Source of the DNA: Treponema sp.
GTDB taxonomy: Bacteria > Spirochaetota > Spirochaetia > Treponematales > Treponemataceae
Direction: 5' to 3'
Length of the DNA stretch: 5,453 nucleotides
Assembly: GCA_016282455.1 (NCBI GenBank)
Contig: JAEEKM010000062.1
Location: 1 to 5,453, forward strand
Shown here: positions 5,278-5,453 of the stretch, piece after piece
Position numbering within the stretch: position 1 is the stretch's first letter
How the letters are laid out: each line of letters starts with the position of its first letter
The notes under the pieces: generated by a model
What the model was told of the DNA's origin: nothing
The model's input: only the letters and a program-made list of their open reading frames with translations
The model's database searches: none
Translations under genes and position numbers: made by a program

Positions 5278-5453
5278 ATGAAACTGCTTGAAAATAAAAA
5301 AGCCCTTGTTACCGGTTCCAGCCGTGGAATTGGTCGTGCAATTACAGAAGAATTTTTAAAGAATGGTGCCGAAGTGTGGGGCCTCTGTTCCAAACCAAGC
5401 GCTGGTAAAAATGAACTTGAAGCTCTTGCTGCAGAAAATGGAACTTCTTTCCA
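5278..5453 (+). CDS. fabG: 3-oxoacyl-ACP reductase FabG (5' part, continues beyond window)
   Basis: Fifty-eight codons are present before the window ends. The N-terminus is that of a short-chain dehydrogenase/reductase: a beta strand KKALV (7-11) followed by the Rossmann glycine motif TGSSRGIG (12-19), then the helix RAITEEFLKNG (20-30) and the second strand AEVWGLCSK. FabG uses NADPH to reduce 3-oxoacyl-ACP to 3-hydroxyacyl-ACP in the fatty-acid elongation cycle. The catalytic Ser-Tyr-Lys residues lie beyond the window and cannot be checked, so another SDR is formally possible, but the position 8 bp after fabD makes FabG very likely. AGGAG at 5268-5272 overlaps the fabD stop codon and is spaced five bases from the ATG, indicating co-expression. 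Confidence 0.9.
   Translation, partial: MKLLENKKALVTGSSRGIGRAITEEFLKNGAEVWGLCSKPSAGKNELEALAAENGTSF

Overview
The window looks like a spirochaete chromosome, most likely a Treponema. This is an inference from protein style (an Hsp70 substrate-binding-domain-like protein with an acidic repeat tail, a small exported YD-repeat protein) and from moderately AT-rich DNA; no rRNA or other phylogenetic marker is present. The FASII genes at the right end point to a species that makes its own fatty acids.

Left part (1-1949, minus strand). Two overlapping genes are read right to left. First comes an exported 274-residue YD/MORN-like repeat protein (1949-1125). Its TAA shares one base with the ATG of a second gene, which stays open to the left window edge (1125-1, 375 codons, no stop). 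That second protein starts with a domain resembling the beta-sandwich substrate-binding domain of DnaK/Hsp70, has no ATPase domain, and continues into an acidic linker and at least eight 23-24-residue repeats. The two genes probably form one transcript from a promoter near 1984-1994.

Middle part (1950-2372, 423 bases without a credible gene). Besides the minus-strand promoter, this holds a 231-bp foldback element (2069-2299) with perfect 13-bp terminal inverted repeats and a long inner hairpin. It has the architecture of a MITE-like or structured-RNA intergenic repeat. Just before the next gene lies an extended -10 promoter placed so that the transcript may be leaderless.

Right part (2373-5453, plus strand). 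A CPA2-type cation/proton antiporter with an aspartate pair and a cytoplasmic C-terminal CBS pair (2373-4100) is followed by a 212-bp gap and then the start of a fatty-acid synthesis operon: fabD (4313-5269) and, 8 bp later, fabG (5278 onward, cut by the window edge). The fabD promoter overlaps a perfect palindrome with 13-bp arms and a 3-bp centre (4271-4299), a strong candidate operator for an unidentified repressor of FASII genes.

Most worth following up: the ATPase-less Hsp70-like repeat protein, the foldback element, and the fabD operator.
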